Below, one piece after another: positions 1 through 7,122 of a DNA stretch of 32,612 nucleotides (position 1 is its first letter; each line of letters starts with the position of its first letter). The notes below the pieces were generated by a model, which had not been told where the DNA came from, made no database searches, and saw only the letters and a program-made list of their open reading frames with translations. A program made the translations under genes and the position numbers. Origin of the DNA: Streptomyces antimicrobicus (GTDB taxonomy: Bacteria > Actinomycetota > Actinomycetes > Streptomycetales > Streptomycetaceae); contig NZ_JAJAUY010000067.1 in assembly GCF_020532625.1 (NCBI RefSeq), positions 1-32,612 on the forward strand, given 5' to 3'.

Positions 1-2
1 CC

Positions 3-1484
3 GGGACCGACGGCGAGCCCGGCGGGCGGCCGGCCGGGTCCGCGGCCGGGTCCGACGGCGAGCCCGGCGGACTGCCTGCGGGGTTGGTGCGCGCGCTGCG
101 CCAAGGGCTGCCGAAGGTGGGACCCGGTCCGCTGCTGTCCGCGCTCGGCGCGCTGCGGGTGCGGGCCGAGGACCGGACCGGGCGGCGCCGGGTGTTCTTC
201 CCCGGCGGCGAGGTGACCCGCGCCCTCGCGGTGCCGGAGCGGCGCCCGCCGCTGCCCGCCCGCCACGTGACGCAGGCCGTGGCGCTGCTGGAGGCCGAGC
301 TGCTCCGGCGCTTCGCCGCGGCCGGCGAGCGCGGCGCGCGGGGGCAGGGCCAGGGCGACCCTGACGGCGGGGACGTCGGCGGCGGGGGCCTCGGCGGCGG
401 GGGCGTCGACGGTGGCCGTGGCGGTGGCGCGTACGAGCTCGCCGTGCTCGACACGGACCTGGCCGACCTGACCGTCCCCTTCACCGAGCGCGCCACGGCC
501 AGGGCCCTGGTCGCGGTCCCCCGGGGCAGTCGCCGGCCGGTTCCGGAGGGCGAGGTGCTGCGGATGTTCCTGCACTGGACCGAACCGGAGGGCAACCGCA
601 CCGACCTGGACCTGTCGGTCGCGTTCTTCGACGCCGACTGGGGCTTCGCCGGCCTGTGCGACTACACCCACCTGCGGTTCGGCGAGGACGCGGCCGTCCA
701 CTCCGGGGACCTCACCTCCGCCCCCGCCCCCGACGGCGCCACCGAGTACGTCGACCTCGACCCGGCACGGCTGGCCGCGCACGGGGTCCGGTACGCCGTC
801 CCGCTGGTCCTCAGCTTCAACAACGTGCCCTTCGACCAACTGACCGACGCCTTCGCGGGCTTCATGGCGCTGCCCGCCCACGGCCCGCGGGGCGCCTCGT
901 ACGACCCGCGCACCGTCCGCCAGCGCTTCGACCTGGCGGGCGCGTCCCGGATCTGCCTGCCGATGGTCGTGGACCTGGCCGAGCGGCAGGCGCTGTGGAC
1001 CGACGTGCACCTGCCCCCGGCCGAGGGCTTCCAGAGCGTGGCCGCGATGGGCCCGCGGCTGGGCGAGGTGGTCCGGGACGTCCACGAGCAGTTCGGCGCA
1101 CGGTCCCGGGTGACGCTGTGGGACCTGACGGTGTGGCGGGCGGCCGTCCGCACCCGGGAGGTGGCCGTGCTGCGCCGGGCCCGGGAGCCGGGCGCGGCCG
1201 ACGAGCTGTGGACGTTCCGGCGCGCGGCGGACGAGCCGGCGGCCGCCTTCGCGGACCGGATCGCGCGGCTCACGGAGCCGGACCTGCGGGTGCCCGGCGG
1301 GGACCCCGAGGCGGGGGCGGCCCGACTCGCCTCCGGAAAGCGGGTGTTCCTGGCCACGGTGCACGGCGGTCCGGCGCCGGACCGGGCCACCGGCACGGTC
1401 TACCGGCTGTTCCCCGCAACGGCCGCCTACGGCCCGGGATTCCGGGAGGTCACCGCCGGGGAACTGGTCGCGGAGCTCGGCTGA
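3..1484 (+). CDS. TerD-related protein, MXAN_6230/SCO0854-like (5' end outside window)
   Basis: The reading frame is open from the left edge to the TGA at 1482-1484, so the gene starts upstream and 493 residues are visible. The left part (to about 470) is low-complexity linker: two DGEPGG-containing repeats, then a Gly-rich stretch near 360-430. From about 540 a beta-rich domain begins with LRMFLHW and RTDLDLSV, which resembles the TerD fold of tellurite-resistance/stress proteins. The region with RFDLAGASRICLPMVVDL and LWDLTVWRAA resembles the C-terminal half of the MXAN_6230/SCO0854 family, whose members are long and carry an N-terminal RING-like domain. That domain would lie outside the window. 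The family assignment is from memory. TerD proteins are often calcium-binding cytoplasmic proteins, but no specific function can be given here. TTG at 84 and GTG at 87 are possible internal starts, but the open frame upstream argues against them. Confidence 0.6.
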   Translation, partial: GTDGEPGGRPAGSAAGSDGEPGGLPAGLVRALRQGLPKVGPGPLLSALGALRVRAEDRTGRRRVFFPGGEVTRALAVPERRPPLPARHVTQAVALLEAELLRRFAAAGERGARGQGQGDPDGGDVGGGGLGGGGVDGGRGGGAYELAVLDTDLADLTVPFTERATARALVAVPRGSRRPVPEGEVLRMFLHWTEPEGNRTDLDLSVAFFDADWGFAGLCDYTHLRFGEDAAVHSGDLTSAPAPDGATEYVDLDPARLAAHGVRYAVPLVLSFNNVPFDQLTDAFAGFMALPAHGPRGASYDPRTVRQRFDLAGASRICLPMVVDLAERQALWTDVHLPPAEGFQSVAAMGPRLGEVVRDVHEQFGARSRVTLWDLTVWRAAVRTREVAVLRRAREPGAADELWTFRRAADEPAAAFADRIARLTEPDLRVPGGDPEAGAARLASGKRVFLATVHGGPAPDRATGTVYRLFPATAAYGPGFREVTAGELVAELG

Positions 1485-1534
1485 CCGCGGGCCCGGGGAC
1501 GGCCCGGCGGGCGGGCCCGGCGGCCGGAAAGCGA

Positions 1535-1551
1535 CCCCGCGGGCGGCGGGG
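1535..1551 (+). terminator. Possible weak terminator hairpin
   Basis: CCCCGC (1535-1540) and GCGGGG (1546-1551) form a 6-bp perfect stem with a 5-nt loop between the TerD-like gene and the exonuclease gene. No T-tract follows, so terminator function is only inferred from position. Confidence 0.35.
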
Positions 1552-1582
1552 CTGTCGGTGCGGGCCCGTATCCTCTGTGACC

Positions 1583-2551
1583 ATGCTCGACGACCGTACG
1601 ACCGCAGAGACGACGTGGCCGACCGCGTATCCCCAGGGGTACGCGGTCGTCGACGTGGAGACGACCGGGCTCGCTCGCGACGACCGGATAGTGTCCGCCG
1701 CCGTCTACCGGCTCGACGCACGGGGCAATGTGGAGGACCACTGGTACACGCTGGTCAACCCCCAGCGCGACCCGGGTCCCGTGTGGATCCACGGCCTGAC
1801 GAGCGAGGTGCTGGCGGACGCGCCGCTGTTCGCGGACATCGCCGAGGAGTTCGCCGACCGGCTCGCGGACCGGGTCCTCGTGGCGCACAACGCCATCTTC
1901 GACTGGCAGATGATCGCCCGGGAGTACGCCCGGGCCGACTCCCAGGCCCCGGTGCGCCAGCGGCTGTGCACCATCGCCCTGTCGAAGGAGCTGGACCTGC
2001 CGCTGCCCAACCACAAGCTGGAGTCGCTCGCCGCGCACTTCGGCGTGGTCCAGCAGCGCGCCCACCACGCGCTCGACGACGCGCGGGTGCTGGCGGAGGC
2101 CTTCCGTCCGTCGCTGCACGCCGCCGCGCGGGACAACGTACGGCTGCCGCTGCTGGAGTGCCGGCCGCTGACCGAGTGGTCGGACGCGCCGGCCACGCCG
2201 CGGATCGGGTACCAGCCGTCCTACCGGTCCGTCAGCTGGCGCCCCTCGCGCAAGCGGCCCCCGTGCCCGTACCCGAACCCGGGGCGGTTCGAGGAGGGCC
2301 GGCCGCTGAAGCAGGGCATGCGGATCGCCTTCTCGGGTGACACCTCCGTGGAGCGGGAGCTGCTGGAGGACCGCGCGATCGAGGCCGGGCTGCACATCGC
2401 CACGAGTGTGTCGCGGCTCACGAGCCTGCTCGTGACCAACGACCCCGACGCGGCCACGTCGAAGACGGTCAAGGCCAAGGCGTACGGCACCCCGATCGTC
2501 GACGAGGCCGCCTTCACCCAGCTGCTGCGGGACGTCGCCCCCGCCGACTGA
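1583..2551 (+). CDS. DEDDh 3'-5' exonuclease with C-terminal BRCT domain (DNA polymerase III epsilon-like)
   Basis: This 322-residue protein has an N-terminal DnaQ-type exonuclease domain and a C-terminal BRCT-like domain. Catalytic motifs are visible: VVDVETTGL (Asp24, Glu26; motif I), VAHNAIFDW (motif II Asp) and HHALDDA (His161/162 and Asp166; motif III, DEDDh type). The family removes nucleotides from DNA 3' ends using two metal ions, in proofreading or repair. Residues about 250-320 (MRIAFSGDTS to VDEAAFTQLL) look like the BRCT module found in DNA ligase LigA, suggesting docking to a repair complex. ATG 1583 was chosen because upstream sequence is antisense to, or in other frames of, the preceding gene. 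A TATCCT hexamer lies 8 nt before the start, so the transcript could be leaderless. Similar Streptomyces genes are annotated as polymerase III epsilon subunits, but this is probably not the replicative proofreader itself. Confidence 0.9.
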   Translation: MLDDRTTAETTWPTAYPQGYAVVDVETTGLARDDRIVSAAVYRLDARGNVEDHWYTLVNPQRDPGPVWIHGLTSEVLADAPLFADIAEEFADRLADRVLVAHNAIFDWQMIAREYARADSQAPVRQRLCTIALSKELDLPLPNHKLESLAAHFGVVQQRAHHALDDARVLAEAFRPSLHAAARDNVRLPLLECRPLTEWSDAPATPRIGYQPSYRSVSWRPSRKRPPCPYPNPGRFEEGRPLKQGMRIAFSGDTSVERELLEDRAIEAGLHIATSVSRLTSLLVTNDPDAATSKTVKAKAYGTPIVDEAAFTQLLRDVAPAD

Positions 2552-2640
2552 CGGCCGGCGTTGCGCCGGGCGGGTGCTCGGCGGCCGACTCACCCCGCGG
2601 GACCTTGCCCCGGTAGGCACGGCTCCGCAGCATGCGGCGC

Positions 2641-2874
2641 ATGGCTCGTTGCGAGGTCTGCGGAAACGACTACGGCATGTCCTTCGAGGTGCACGCGCAG
2701 GGCGCGGTGCACGTCTTCGACTGCTTCTCCTGCGCCATTCACCGCATGGCGCCCATCTGTGAGCACTGCCGGGTCCAGATCATCGGCCAGGGCGTCGAGG
2801 CCGAGGGCAAGTGGTACTGCGGTGCGCACTGCGCCCGCGCGGAGGGGAAGGTGGGCATCGTCGACCGCGTCTGA
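2641..2874 (+). CDS. Small Cys-rich zinc-site protein (LIM-like spacing), 77 aa
   Basis: The protein has eight cysteines in pairs: C4-C7, C28-C31, C40-C43 and C60-C64, with histidines at 18, 24, 34, 42 and 63. The arrangement of CxxC pairs separated by about 20 residues recalls LIM or treble-clef double zinc sites. It probably folds around two zinc ions, possibly as a protein- or nucleic-acid-binding module. I believe close homologues exist in most Streptomyces and are sometimes annotated as prokaryotic metallothionein; I cannot confirm this. ATG 2641 follows an in-frame ATG at 2632, and neither has a clear Shine-Dalgarno sequence. MARCEVC at 2641 fits a CxxC-first start best. The gene stands alone between the exonuclease and SURF1 genes. 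Confidence 0.75.
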   Translation: MARCEVCGNDYGMSFEVHAQGAVHVFDCFSCAIHRMAPICEHCRVQIIGQGVEAEGKWYCGAHCARAEGKVGIVDRV

Positions 2875-2939
2875 CCCGGCCACCGGCCCCCGGCCCTCCC
2901 ATCCCCGTCCCCGTCCCCACGCTCACGCCCCTGAAGCCG

Positions 2940-2979
2940 TCCCCTCCCCTCCCTCCCCTCCCTCTCCCCTCCTCCCCCC
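2940..2979 (+). repeat. 40-nt homopyrimidine tract upstream of the SURF1 gene
   Basis: Every base from 2940 to 2979 is C or T, arranged as CCCT/CCT units. The opposite strand is a G/A tract with many runs of three or more G. It lies in the 162-bp gap before the SURF1 gene, about 45 nt upstream of its putative -10 box. Confidence 0.85.
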
Positions 2980-3023
2980 GCGCCCCGGCGGCCCCCCGGC
3001 CGCCGGGGTGCGCCGTGCGCGGG

Positions 3024-3036
3024 GTACCGTCGAGGC
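3024..3036 (+). promoter_or_regulatory. Putative -10 box for a leaderless SURF1 transcript
   Basis: TACCGT at 3024-3029 matches the actinobacterial TANNNT -10 pattern and ends 7 nt before the GTG at 3037. That spacing is typical of leaderless Streptomyces transcripts. No Shine-Dalgarno sequence is present, and no convincing -35 is seen. Confidence 0.4.
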
Positions 3037-3837
3037 GTGTACCGATTCGTCCTGACCCGGCAGTGGGTGTGCCTCACCCTCGTCGCCCTCGTCCTCATCC
3101 CCGTGATGATCAAGCTGGGGTTCTGGCAGTACCACCGCCATGAGCGCCGGGTCTCGGACAACCGGCTGATCGCGGCGAACCTCGACGCGAAGCCGGTACC
3201 GGTCACCGAGCTGACCTCCCCCGGCCACACCGTGCCGCGCTCGGACTACTGGCGTACGGTCACCGCGACCGGCACCTTCGACGCCGCCCACGAGGTCGTC
3301 GTCCGCATGCGGACCAACAGCGACGACCGGGTCGGCTTCCACGTGATCACCCCGCTGCTCCTGGCCGACGGCCGGGTGGCCCTGGTCAACCGCGGCTGGG
3401 TGGCCGGCGGCGGCGACCCGCAGGCCTACCCGCCGGTGCCGGCCGCGCCCACCGGCGAGGTGACCGTCACCGGGCGGCTGAAGGCCGACGAGACCAGCGG
3501 CGGCAGCGGTATCAAGGACCGCAGCGGCCTGCCGGACCGTCAGGTGATGCTGATCAACAGCGAGCAGCAGGCCCGGGCGCTGGGCCGGCCGGTGCTCGGC
3601 GGCTACCTGGAGCTGACCGACCCGGTCCCCGGCAACGGCGAGCCGGAGCCGGTCGGCGCCCCCGACCACGACTCCATCGGCGCGCACATGGCGTACGCGA
3701 TCCAGTGGTGGCTGTTCGCCGCCGGGGTGCCGGTGGGCTGGGTGGTCCTGCTCCGCCGCGAGCAGCGCGAACGCGCCGAGGCCGCCGCGGCGGAGGCCGC
3801 GCGGGACGCCGGGGAGAACGCGCCCGCGCGTGCCTAG
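3037..3837 (+). CDS. SURF1-family cytochrome oxidase biogenesis protein
   Basis: This 266-residue membrane protein has the SURF1 layout. A first transmembrane segment at about residues 9-28 is followed by GFWQYHRHERR, then a long extracytoplasmic region with YWRTVTATGTFD, a GFHVITPLLL stretch and NRGWV, and a second transmembrane segment at about 218-238 (AYAIQWWLFAAGVPVGWVVLL). The family helps assemble haem a/copper centres of cytochrome c oxidase subunit I. Length is typical. The GTG start at 3037 is supported by the membrane segment starting immediately after it and by a -10-like box 7 nt upstream. The C-terminus is an Ala/Arg/Glu-rich cytoplasmic tail. The downstream SDR gene is separated by a perfect inverted repeat and probably has its own promoter. 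Confidence 0.92.
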   Translation: MYRFVLTRQWVCLTLVALVLIPVMIKLGFWQYHRHERRVSDNRLIAANLDAKPVPVTELTSPGHTVPRSDYWRTVTATGTFDAAHEVVVRMRTNSDDRVGFHVITPLLLADGRVALVNRGWVAGGGDPQAYPPVPAAPTGEVTVTGRLKADETSGGSGIKDRSGLPDRQVMLINSEQQARALGRPVLGGYLELTDPVPGNGEPEPVGAPDHDSIGAHMAYAIQWWLFAAGVPVGWVVLLRREQRERAEAAAAEAARDAGENAPARA

Positions 3838-3843
3838 GCCGTC

Positions 3844-3876
3844 TCTTCCGGATCATGCCGGGCCCGATCCGGAAGA
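3844..3876. terminator. Perfect 11-bp inverted repeat between SURF1 and SDR genes
   Basis: TCTTCCGGATC (3844-3854) is repeated in inverse orientation as GATCCGGAAGA (3866-3876) around an 11-nt loop. It begins 7 nt after the SURF1 stop codon. It could end the SURF1 transcript, though no T-tract follows, or act as an operator for the SDR gene. Confidence 0.6.
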
Positions 3877-3902
3877 CACGGCCTGGCGCGGCGCGCAGCG
3901 CG

Positions 3903-3914
3903 TAGCGTAGGGCC
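3903..3914 (+). promoter_or_regulatory. Putative -10 box for a leaderless SDR transcript
   Basis: TAGCGT at 3903-3908 fits TANNNT and ends 6 nt before ATG 3915. Only AGGGCC lies between, so translation may be leaderless. The -35 element is not obvious. Confidence 0.35.
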
Positions 3915-4670
3915 ATGGATCTTGGACTGAAGGACCGTGTCTACGTCGTCACCGGTGCCAGCCGCGGGCTGGGCCTGGCCGCCGCCCGCGAACTGACCGC
4001 CGACGGCGCGAAGGTCGTCCTCGCCGCGCGGGACGAGCAGCGCGTCAAGGACGCCGCGGCCGAACTGGGGCCGGGCGCCCTCGGCGTCGCCGCCGACAAC
4101 GCCGACCCGGAGACCGCCGACCTGCTGATCGGCACCGCCCGCCGGCACTTCGGCCGGTTCGACGGCATCCTGATCAGCGTCGGCGGCCCGCCGCCCGGTT
4201 TCGCCGCGGACAACACCGACGCCCAGTGGCTGGCCGCGTTCGAGGCGGTCTTCCTGGGCGCCGTACGGCTGGCCCGCACCGCGGCGGCCGAGCTCGGGGA
4301 GGGCGGGGTCGTCGGCTTCGTGCTGTCGGGTTCGGTGCACGAGCCGATCCCGGGCCTGACCATCTCCAACGGCCTGCGGCCCGGCCTGGCCGGCTTCGCC
4401 AAGTCCCTGGCCGACGAACTGGGACCGCGGGGGATCCGGGTGGTCGGCCTGCTGCCGGCCCGGATCGACACCGACCGGGTGCGGGAGCTGGACGCGCTGT
4501 CGGGTGACGCGGAGGGGGCCCGGGCGGCCAACGAGGCCCGGATCCCGCTGCGCCGCTACGGCACCCCGGAGGAGTTCGGCCGGACGGCGGCGTTCCTGCT
4601 GTCCCCGGCCGCCTCGTACCTGACCGGCCTCATGCTCCCGGTGGACGGGGGCGCCCGGCACGGGTTCTGA
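3915..4670 (+). CDS. SDR-family oxidoreductase lacking the canonical YxxxK motif
   Basis: This 251-residue Rossmann-fold protein has the nucleotide-binding motif TGASRGLGLA near residue 13 and the C-terminal pattern YLTGLMLPVDGG of FabG-like short-chain dehydrogenases. The active-site region reads SGSVHEPIPGLTISNGLR followed by PGLAGFAKSLADEL. Aligning on the helix, the usual Tyr-x-x-x-Lys is replaced by Ser-Asn-Gly-Leu-Arg, so both the catalytic Tyr and Lys appear to be missing. I recall a FabG-like subfamily with this SN-x-x-R signature that is annotated as 3-oxoacyl-ACP reductase; its chemistry is uncertain to me. Length is normal for a single-domain SDR. A terminator hairpin follows the stop codon. 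Substrate unknown. Confidence 0.9.
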   Translation: MDLGLKDRVYVVTGASRGLGLAAARELTADGAKVVLAARDEQRVKDAAAELGPGALGVAADNADPETADLLIGTARRHFGRFDGILISVGGPPPGFAADNTDAQWLAAFEAVFLGAVRLARTAAAELGEGGVVGFVLSGSVHEPIPGLTISNGLRPGLAGFAKSLADELGPRGIRVVGLLPARIDTDRVRELDALSGDAEGARAANEARIPLRRYGTPEEFGRTAAFLLSPAASYLTGLMLPVDGGARHGF

Positions 4671-4706
4671 CCGCCGCCCCTCCCCCTTCCCGGGGGAAGG
4701 GCGGTC
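4669..4706. terminator. Bidirectional terminator between SDR (+) and AmaP (-) genes
   Basis: A strong hairpin with inner arms CCCTTCCC (4684-4691) and GGGAAGGG (4694-4701) and outer arms GACCGC (4669-4674) and GCGGTC (4701-4706). It spans the gap between two convergent stop codons. Confidence 0.75.
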
Positions 4707-5259
4707 AGGTCACCCGGGGCGCGTGGTGGGCGGTGACCAGCAGGCGGGCCTCGACGGGCAGTTCGGGCAGGCCCGCCGAGGTCCGGGCGTGGTCGAGCAC
4801 CGGTCCGGCGAGCGCGGCCAGTACGTCGGCCGGGACGGCGTACGGCTCCAGCCGCAGCACGATCCGCAGGGCGGGCGCGTCGCGCCGGCCGTGCAGCCGG
4901 ACCCGGCACGAGGCCACCCCGTCCAGGGCGTCGCACTCGCCGGCCACCGCCTCCTCCAGCGCCCGGCCGCGCAGCACCGCGTAGCCGCCGTCCCCGGTGT
5001 CGATCAGCACGGACGGCAGCCGGGAGCGGCGCAGCTGGGCGAGCAGCCACCACAGGGCCAGCACCACGGCCACGGCGAGACCGGCGGCCGGCGCCCACCA
5101 CCACCAGCCCTCGGCGTGCAGGTGGCGCCGGCCGCTCTCGCCGAGCAGCGGGTCGCGACGGCCGGTGAAGGGCCAGGACGCGGTGAGCACCGCCGTAGCG
5201 GCGAGCACCGCCGCGGCGCCGATCAGCGCGAGCAGGATCCGGTTGGCCACCCCGAGCAC
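4705..5259 (-). CDS. amaP: Alkaline-shock membrane-anchor protein AmaP
   Basis: This 184-residue protein has two hydrophobic segments: about residues 5-27 (ILLALIGAAAVLAATAVLTA) and about 54-74, the second preceded by WWWW. The remainder is a cytoplasmic domain with SCRVRLHGRRDAPALRIVLRL, the pattern of AmaP proteins that anchor Asp23 to the membrane. It is the last gene of a five-gene minus-strand operon with two Asp23/Gls24 homologues. GTG at 5257-5259 is the likely start, 7 nt after the upstream stop; a purine-rich AAGGGG lies about 10 nt before it. A further in-frame GTG lies three codons downstream. The family role is cell-envelope stress response; a direct function in this organism is inferred from context. 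Confidence 0.82.
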   Translation of the reverse strand: MLGVANRILLALIGAAAVLAATAVLTASWPFTGRRDPLLGESGRRHLHAEGWWWWAPAAGLAVAVVLALWWLLAQLRRSRLPSVLIDTGDGGYAVLRGRALEEAVAGECDALDGVASCRVRLHGRRDAPALRIVLRLEPYAVPADVLAALAGPVLDHARTSAGLPELPVEARLLVTAHHAPRVT

Positions 5260-5266
5260 GCCGCGC

Positions 5267-5854
5267 TCACCCCTTCCCGGCCGGGCGGGTGACCCGCACC
5301 CGCACGGGCAGGTCGCGGACGAGCCCCAGTTCCGCCAGGCCCACGGCGAGCACCGCGTCGAGGTCGGCCCGTACGTCGTCCAGCTCCCGGAAGTGCGAGG
5401 CGGCCCGGACCACGACGTGCCGGCGGCGCACGGCCACCCGGACCGACCGCACCCCGGGGACCTCCATGGCCCGGTCGCGCAGGAGCAGTTCGGCGCTCTT
5501 GCGGCCGATCCCGGCGCGGACGGCGGGGGCCGGACTCGCCATCGCCAGCAGCCCGCCCCGGCCGGGGGTCAGGGCGAGCAGCAGCAGGAGGAGCCCGGCG
5601 GCGGCCAGGGCGGCAGCGGCGGCGATCACGGCGGCGTCCGCGGGGGTGTGCCGTTCCAGCTGGCGGCCGAGCTCGCGGCGCCACTGCATGCCGGGGCGGT
5701 GGGCGCGCACGGCGGCGAGGTCGTACAGGAACAGGCCGGTGACGGCCAGGACCACCAGCGCGACCAGGGCGGCCGGCAGCCGCCGGGCGGAGCGGAACCG
5801 GCGGGGCCGCCGCGGGGCGGCCTCCGGCGGACGGGCGGCGGACGGCCCGCTCAT
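5267..5854 (-). CDS. DUF6286-type membrane protein of the Asp23 operon
   Basis: A 195-residue protein with a Pro/Arg-rich N-terminus, two transmembrane segments (about residues 27-48 and 75-97) and a C-terminal domain of about 90 residues. That domain (VPGVRSVRVAVRRRHVVVRAASHF) resembles the small alpha/beta fold of Asp23/AmaP cytoplasmic domains. I associate this arrangement with DUF6286 proteins that sit beside Asp23 genes in actinobacteria. Its ATG (5852-5854) overlaps the stop of the preceding Asp23-like gene by 4 nt, so the two are translationally coupled. It likely works with AmaP as a second membrane partner of Asp23-type proteins. No catalytic motif is seen. Confidence 0.75.
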   Translation of the reverse strand: MSGPSAARPPEAAPRRPRRFRSARRLPAALVALVVLAVTGLFLYDLAAVRAHRPGMQWRRELGRQLERHTPADAAVIAAAAALAAAGLLLLLLALTPGRGGLLAMASPAPAVRAGIGRKSAELLLRDRAMEVPGVRSVRVAVRRRHVVVRAASHFRELDDVRADLDAVLAVGLAELGLVRDLPVRVRVTRPAGKG

Positions 5855-6339
5855 CGCACGCGGCCCCGCGCCGACCCGGCGCCGGGTCCGGCGTGCAGGT
5901 GCTCGACGTCGATGTCCACCTCCGGCACGGCCATGTCGGTGCATTCCTCGACGCGGTCGGCGACCTGACGGCGGACGGCCGCGCACTGGGCGGCGATGTC
6001 GGTGGGGTAGCCGAGTTCCAGGCTGATCCGCACCCGGGCGATGTCGTGGTGCACGGTGACGGCGGCGTGCGGTGGGGCCGCGCCCGCCGGCGGACCGGTG
6101 AGGGCCTCCTGGGCCGCCCGCGCGGCGATCTTGGCCACGACCCGGTCGGCGATCCTCGTGGCCCCGCGCTCGCCGGCCGGCACCTGCTGGACCCGTGCGG
6201 CGGCCCGCGCGGACGCGGCAGACCGGGCGGGGTGCCCGGCGGAGGCCGGGGGCGTGGTCCCGGCAGGCGGCGGTGCCGCTGCGGCCGACGGCGTGGGCGT
6301 GCCGGCGGCCGACGGCCGGGGGTCCGGTGCGGTGGTCAC
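5851..6339 (-). CDS. Divergent Asp23/Gls24-family protein
   Basis: A 162-residue protein. The first 50 residues are a Pro/Ala-rich disordered tail (many APPPAGT-like segments). The rest has the Asp23 signature order: RGATRIADRVVAKIAARAA, then beta strands AVTVHHDIARVRISLEL and helix IAAQCAAVRRQVADRVEECT, ending AVPEVDIDVEHL. Asp23/Gls24 proteins are small soluble proteins that form assemblies on the membrane and influence envelope stress. GTG at 6337-6339 begins 6 nt after the upstream stop, and AGGTGAGGG serves as the ribosome-binding region. This is the second Asp23 homologue of the operon and is more divergent than the 6566-7009 copy. Confidence 0.82.
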   Translation of the reverse strand: MTTAPDPRPSAAGTPTPSAAAAPPPAGTTPPASAGHPARSAASARAAARVQQVPAGERGATRIADRVVAKIAARAAQEALTGPPAGAAPPHAAVTVHHDIARVRISLELGYPTDIAAQCAAVRRQVADRVEECTDMAVPEVDIDVEHLHAGPGAGSARGRVR

Positions 6340-6345
6340 CGGCCC

Positions 6346-6531
6346 TCACCTGTGCCGGTCGTCGCGCGGGCGGAAGAAGTCACCCGGTTCGAGGTCGCCG
6401 TCGACGAACCGGCCGAGGACGAAGCCGATCGCGCCGAGCGCCGCCACCAGCAAGAACGCCCCGAACCCGCCGAAGAAGCCGGCGAACCCCAACGCCATGC
6501 CGGCCAGCATCCCGGCGACAGCCATGCTCAT
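6346..6531 (-). CDS. Small membrane protein of the Asp23 operon, 61 aa
   Basis: Almost the whole N-terminal two thirds is one glycine-rich hydrophobic region (GMALGFAGFFGGFGAFLLVA followed by ALGAIGFVLGRF), giving one or two membrane helices. The tail is charged (DGDLEPGDFFRPRDDRHR). A good Shine-Dalgarno sequence GAGGAG lies 6 nt before ATG 6531. Small membrane proteins in this position, such as those related to GlsB or DUF2273, are common partners of Asp23. I do not recognise a named family with certainty. Confidence 0.8.
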   Translation of the reverse strand: MSMAVAGMLAGMALGFAGFFGGFGAFLLVAALGAIGFVLGRFVDGDLEPGDFFRPRDDRHR

Positions 6532-6565
6532 GCGGACTCCTCTCGGCGCCGTTGCGCGCCGCGCG

Positions 6566-7009
6566 CTACTGCAGCCGGGTCCTGGCGGGCTCCGGCCCCT
6601 CGTCGTCCCCGTCGTCCTCGTCGGGCAGTTTGACGTCGATCACCGCGATGTTGACCTCGACGACCTCCAGTCCCGTCATCCGTTCCACCGATGCCACGAC
6701 GTTCTCCCGCACCGCCCGGGCGACGGCGCGGATCGACACGCCGTAGTCCATGACGAGCTCCATGTCGAGCGCCGTCTGCACCTCGCCGACCTCGGCCTTC
6801 ACCCCGCGTGACGCCGCCGCGCGGGCCCCACCGGGGACCCGGTCGCGCACGGAGCCGAGAGTGCGGGCCAGGCCGCTGCCCAGGGCGTGCACGCCGGGGA
6901 CCTCGCGGGCCGCCAGGCCGGCGATCTTCTCCACCACCCCGTCGGCGATGCTGGTCCGGCCGCGGTCGGCCGGTTCCCGCGCCGGATCGCCGAGTGCGGA
7001 TTCGGTCAT
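6566..7009 (-). CDS. Asp23/Gls24 family envelope-stress protein
   Basis: This 147-residue protein is a clear Gls24/Asp23 member. The helix SIADGVVEKIAGLAAREVPGV is followed by GVKAEVGEVQTALDMELVMDYG, then VSIRAVARAVRENVVASVERM and TGLEVVEVNIAVIDVKL. The C-terminus is acidic (DEDDGDDEGPE). The family forms membrane-attached protein layers and is induced by alkaline or envelope stress in Firmicutes; the role in Streptomyces is less clear. ATG 7007-7009 has GGGAGA 5 nt upstream. It is the first gene of the operon (order: Asp23, small membrane protein, Asp23-like, DUF6286, AmaP), all on the minus strand with gaps below 40 nt or overlapping. Confidence 0.92.
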   Translation of the reverse strand: MTESALGDPAREPADRGRTSIADGVVEKIAGLAAREVPGVHALGSGLARTLGSVRDRVPGGARAAASRGVKAEVGEVQTALDMELVMDYGVSIRAVARAVRENVVASVERMTGLEVVEVNIAVIDVKLPDEDDGDDEGPEPARTRLQ

Positions 7010-7122
7010 CGCCGTCTCCCTTCGCGCGTACGGACTCCCGACCACGGTAAGCGCCTTACCCCGCGCCCGCCCTCCCATGCGCGGACTCCTGCGGCGCCGC
7101 TCCGGCCCCGCTCGGGACGCGC

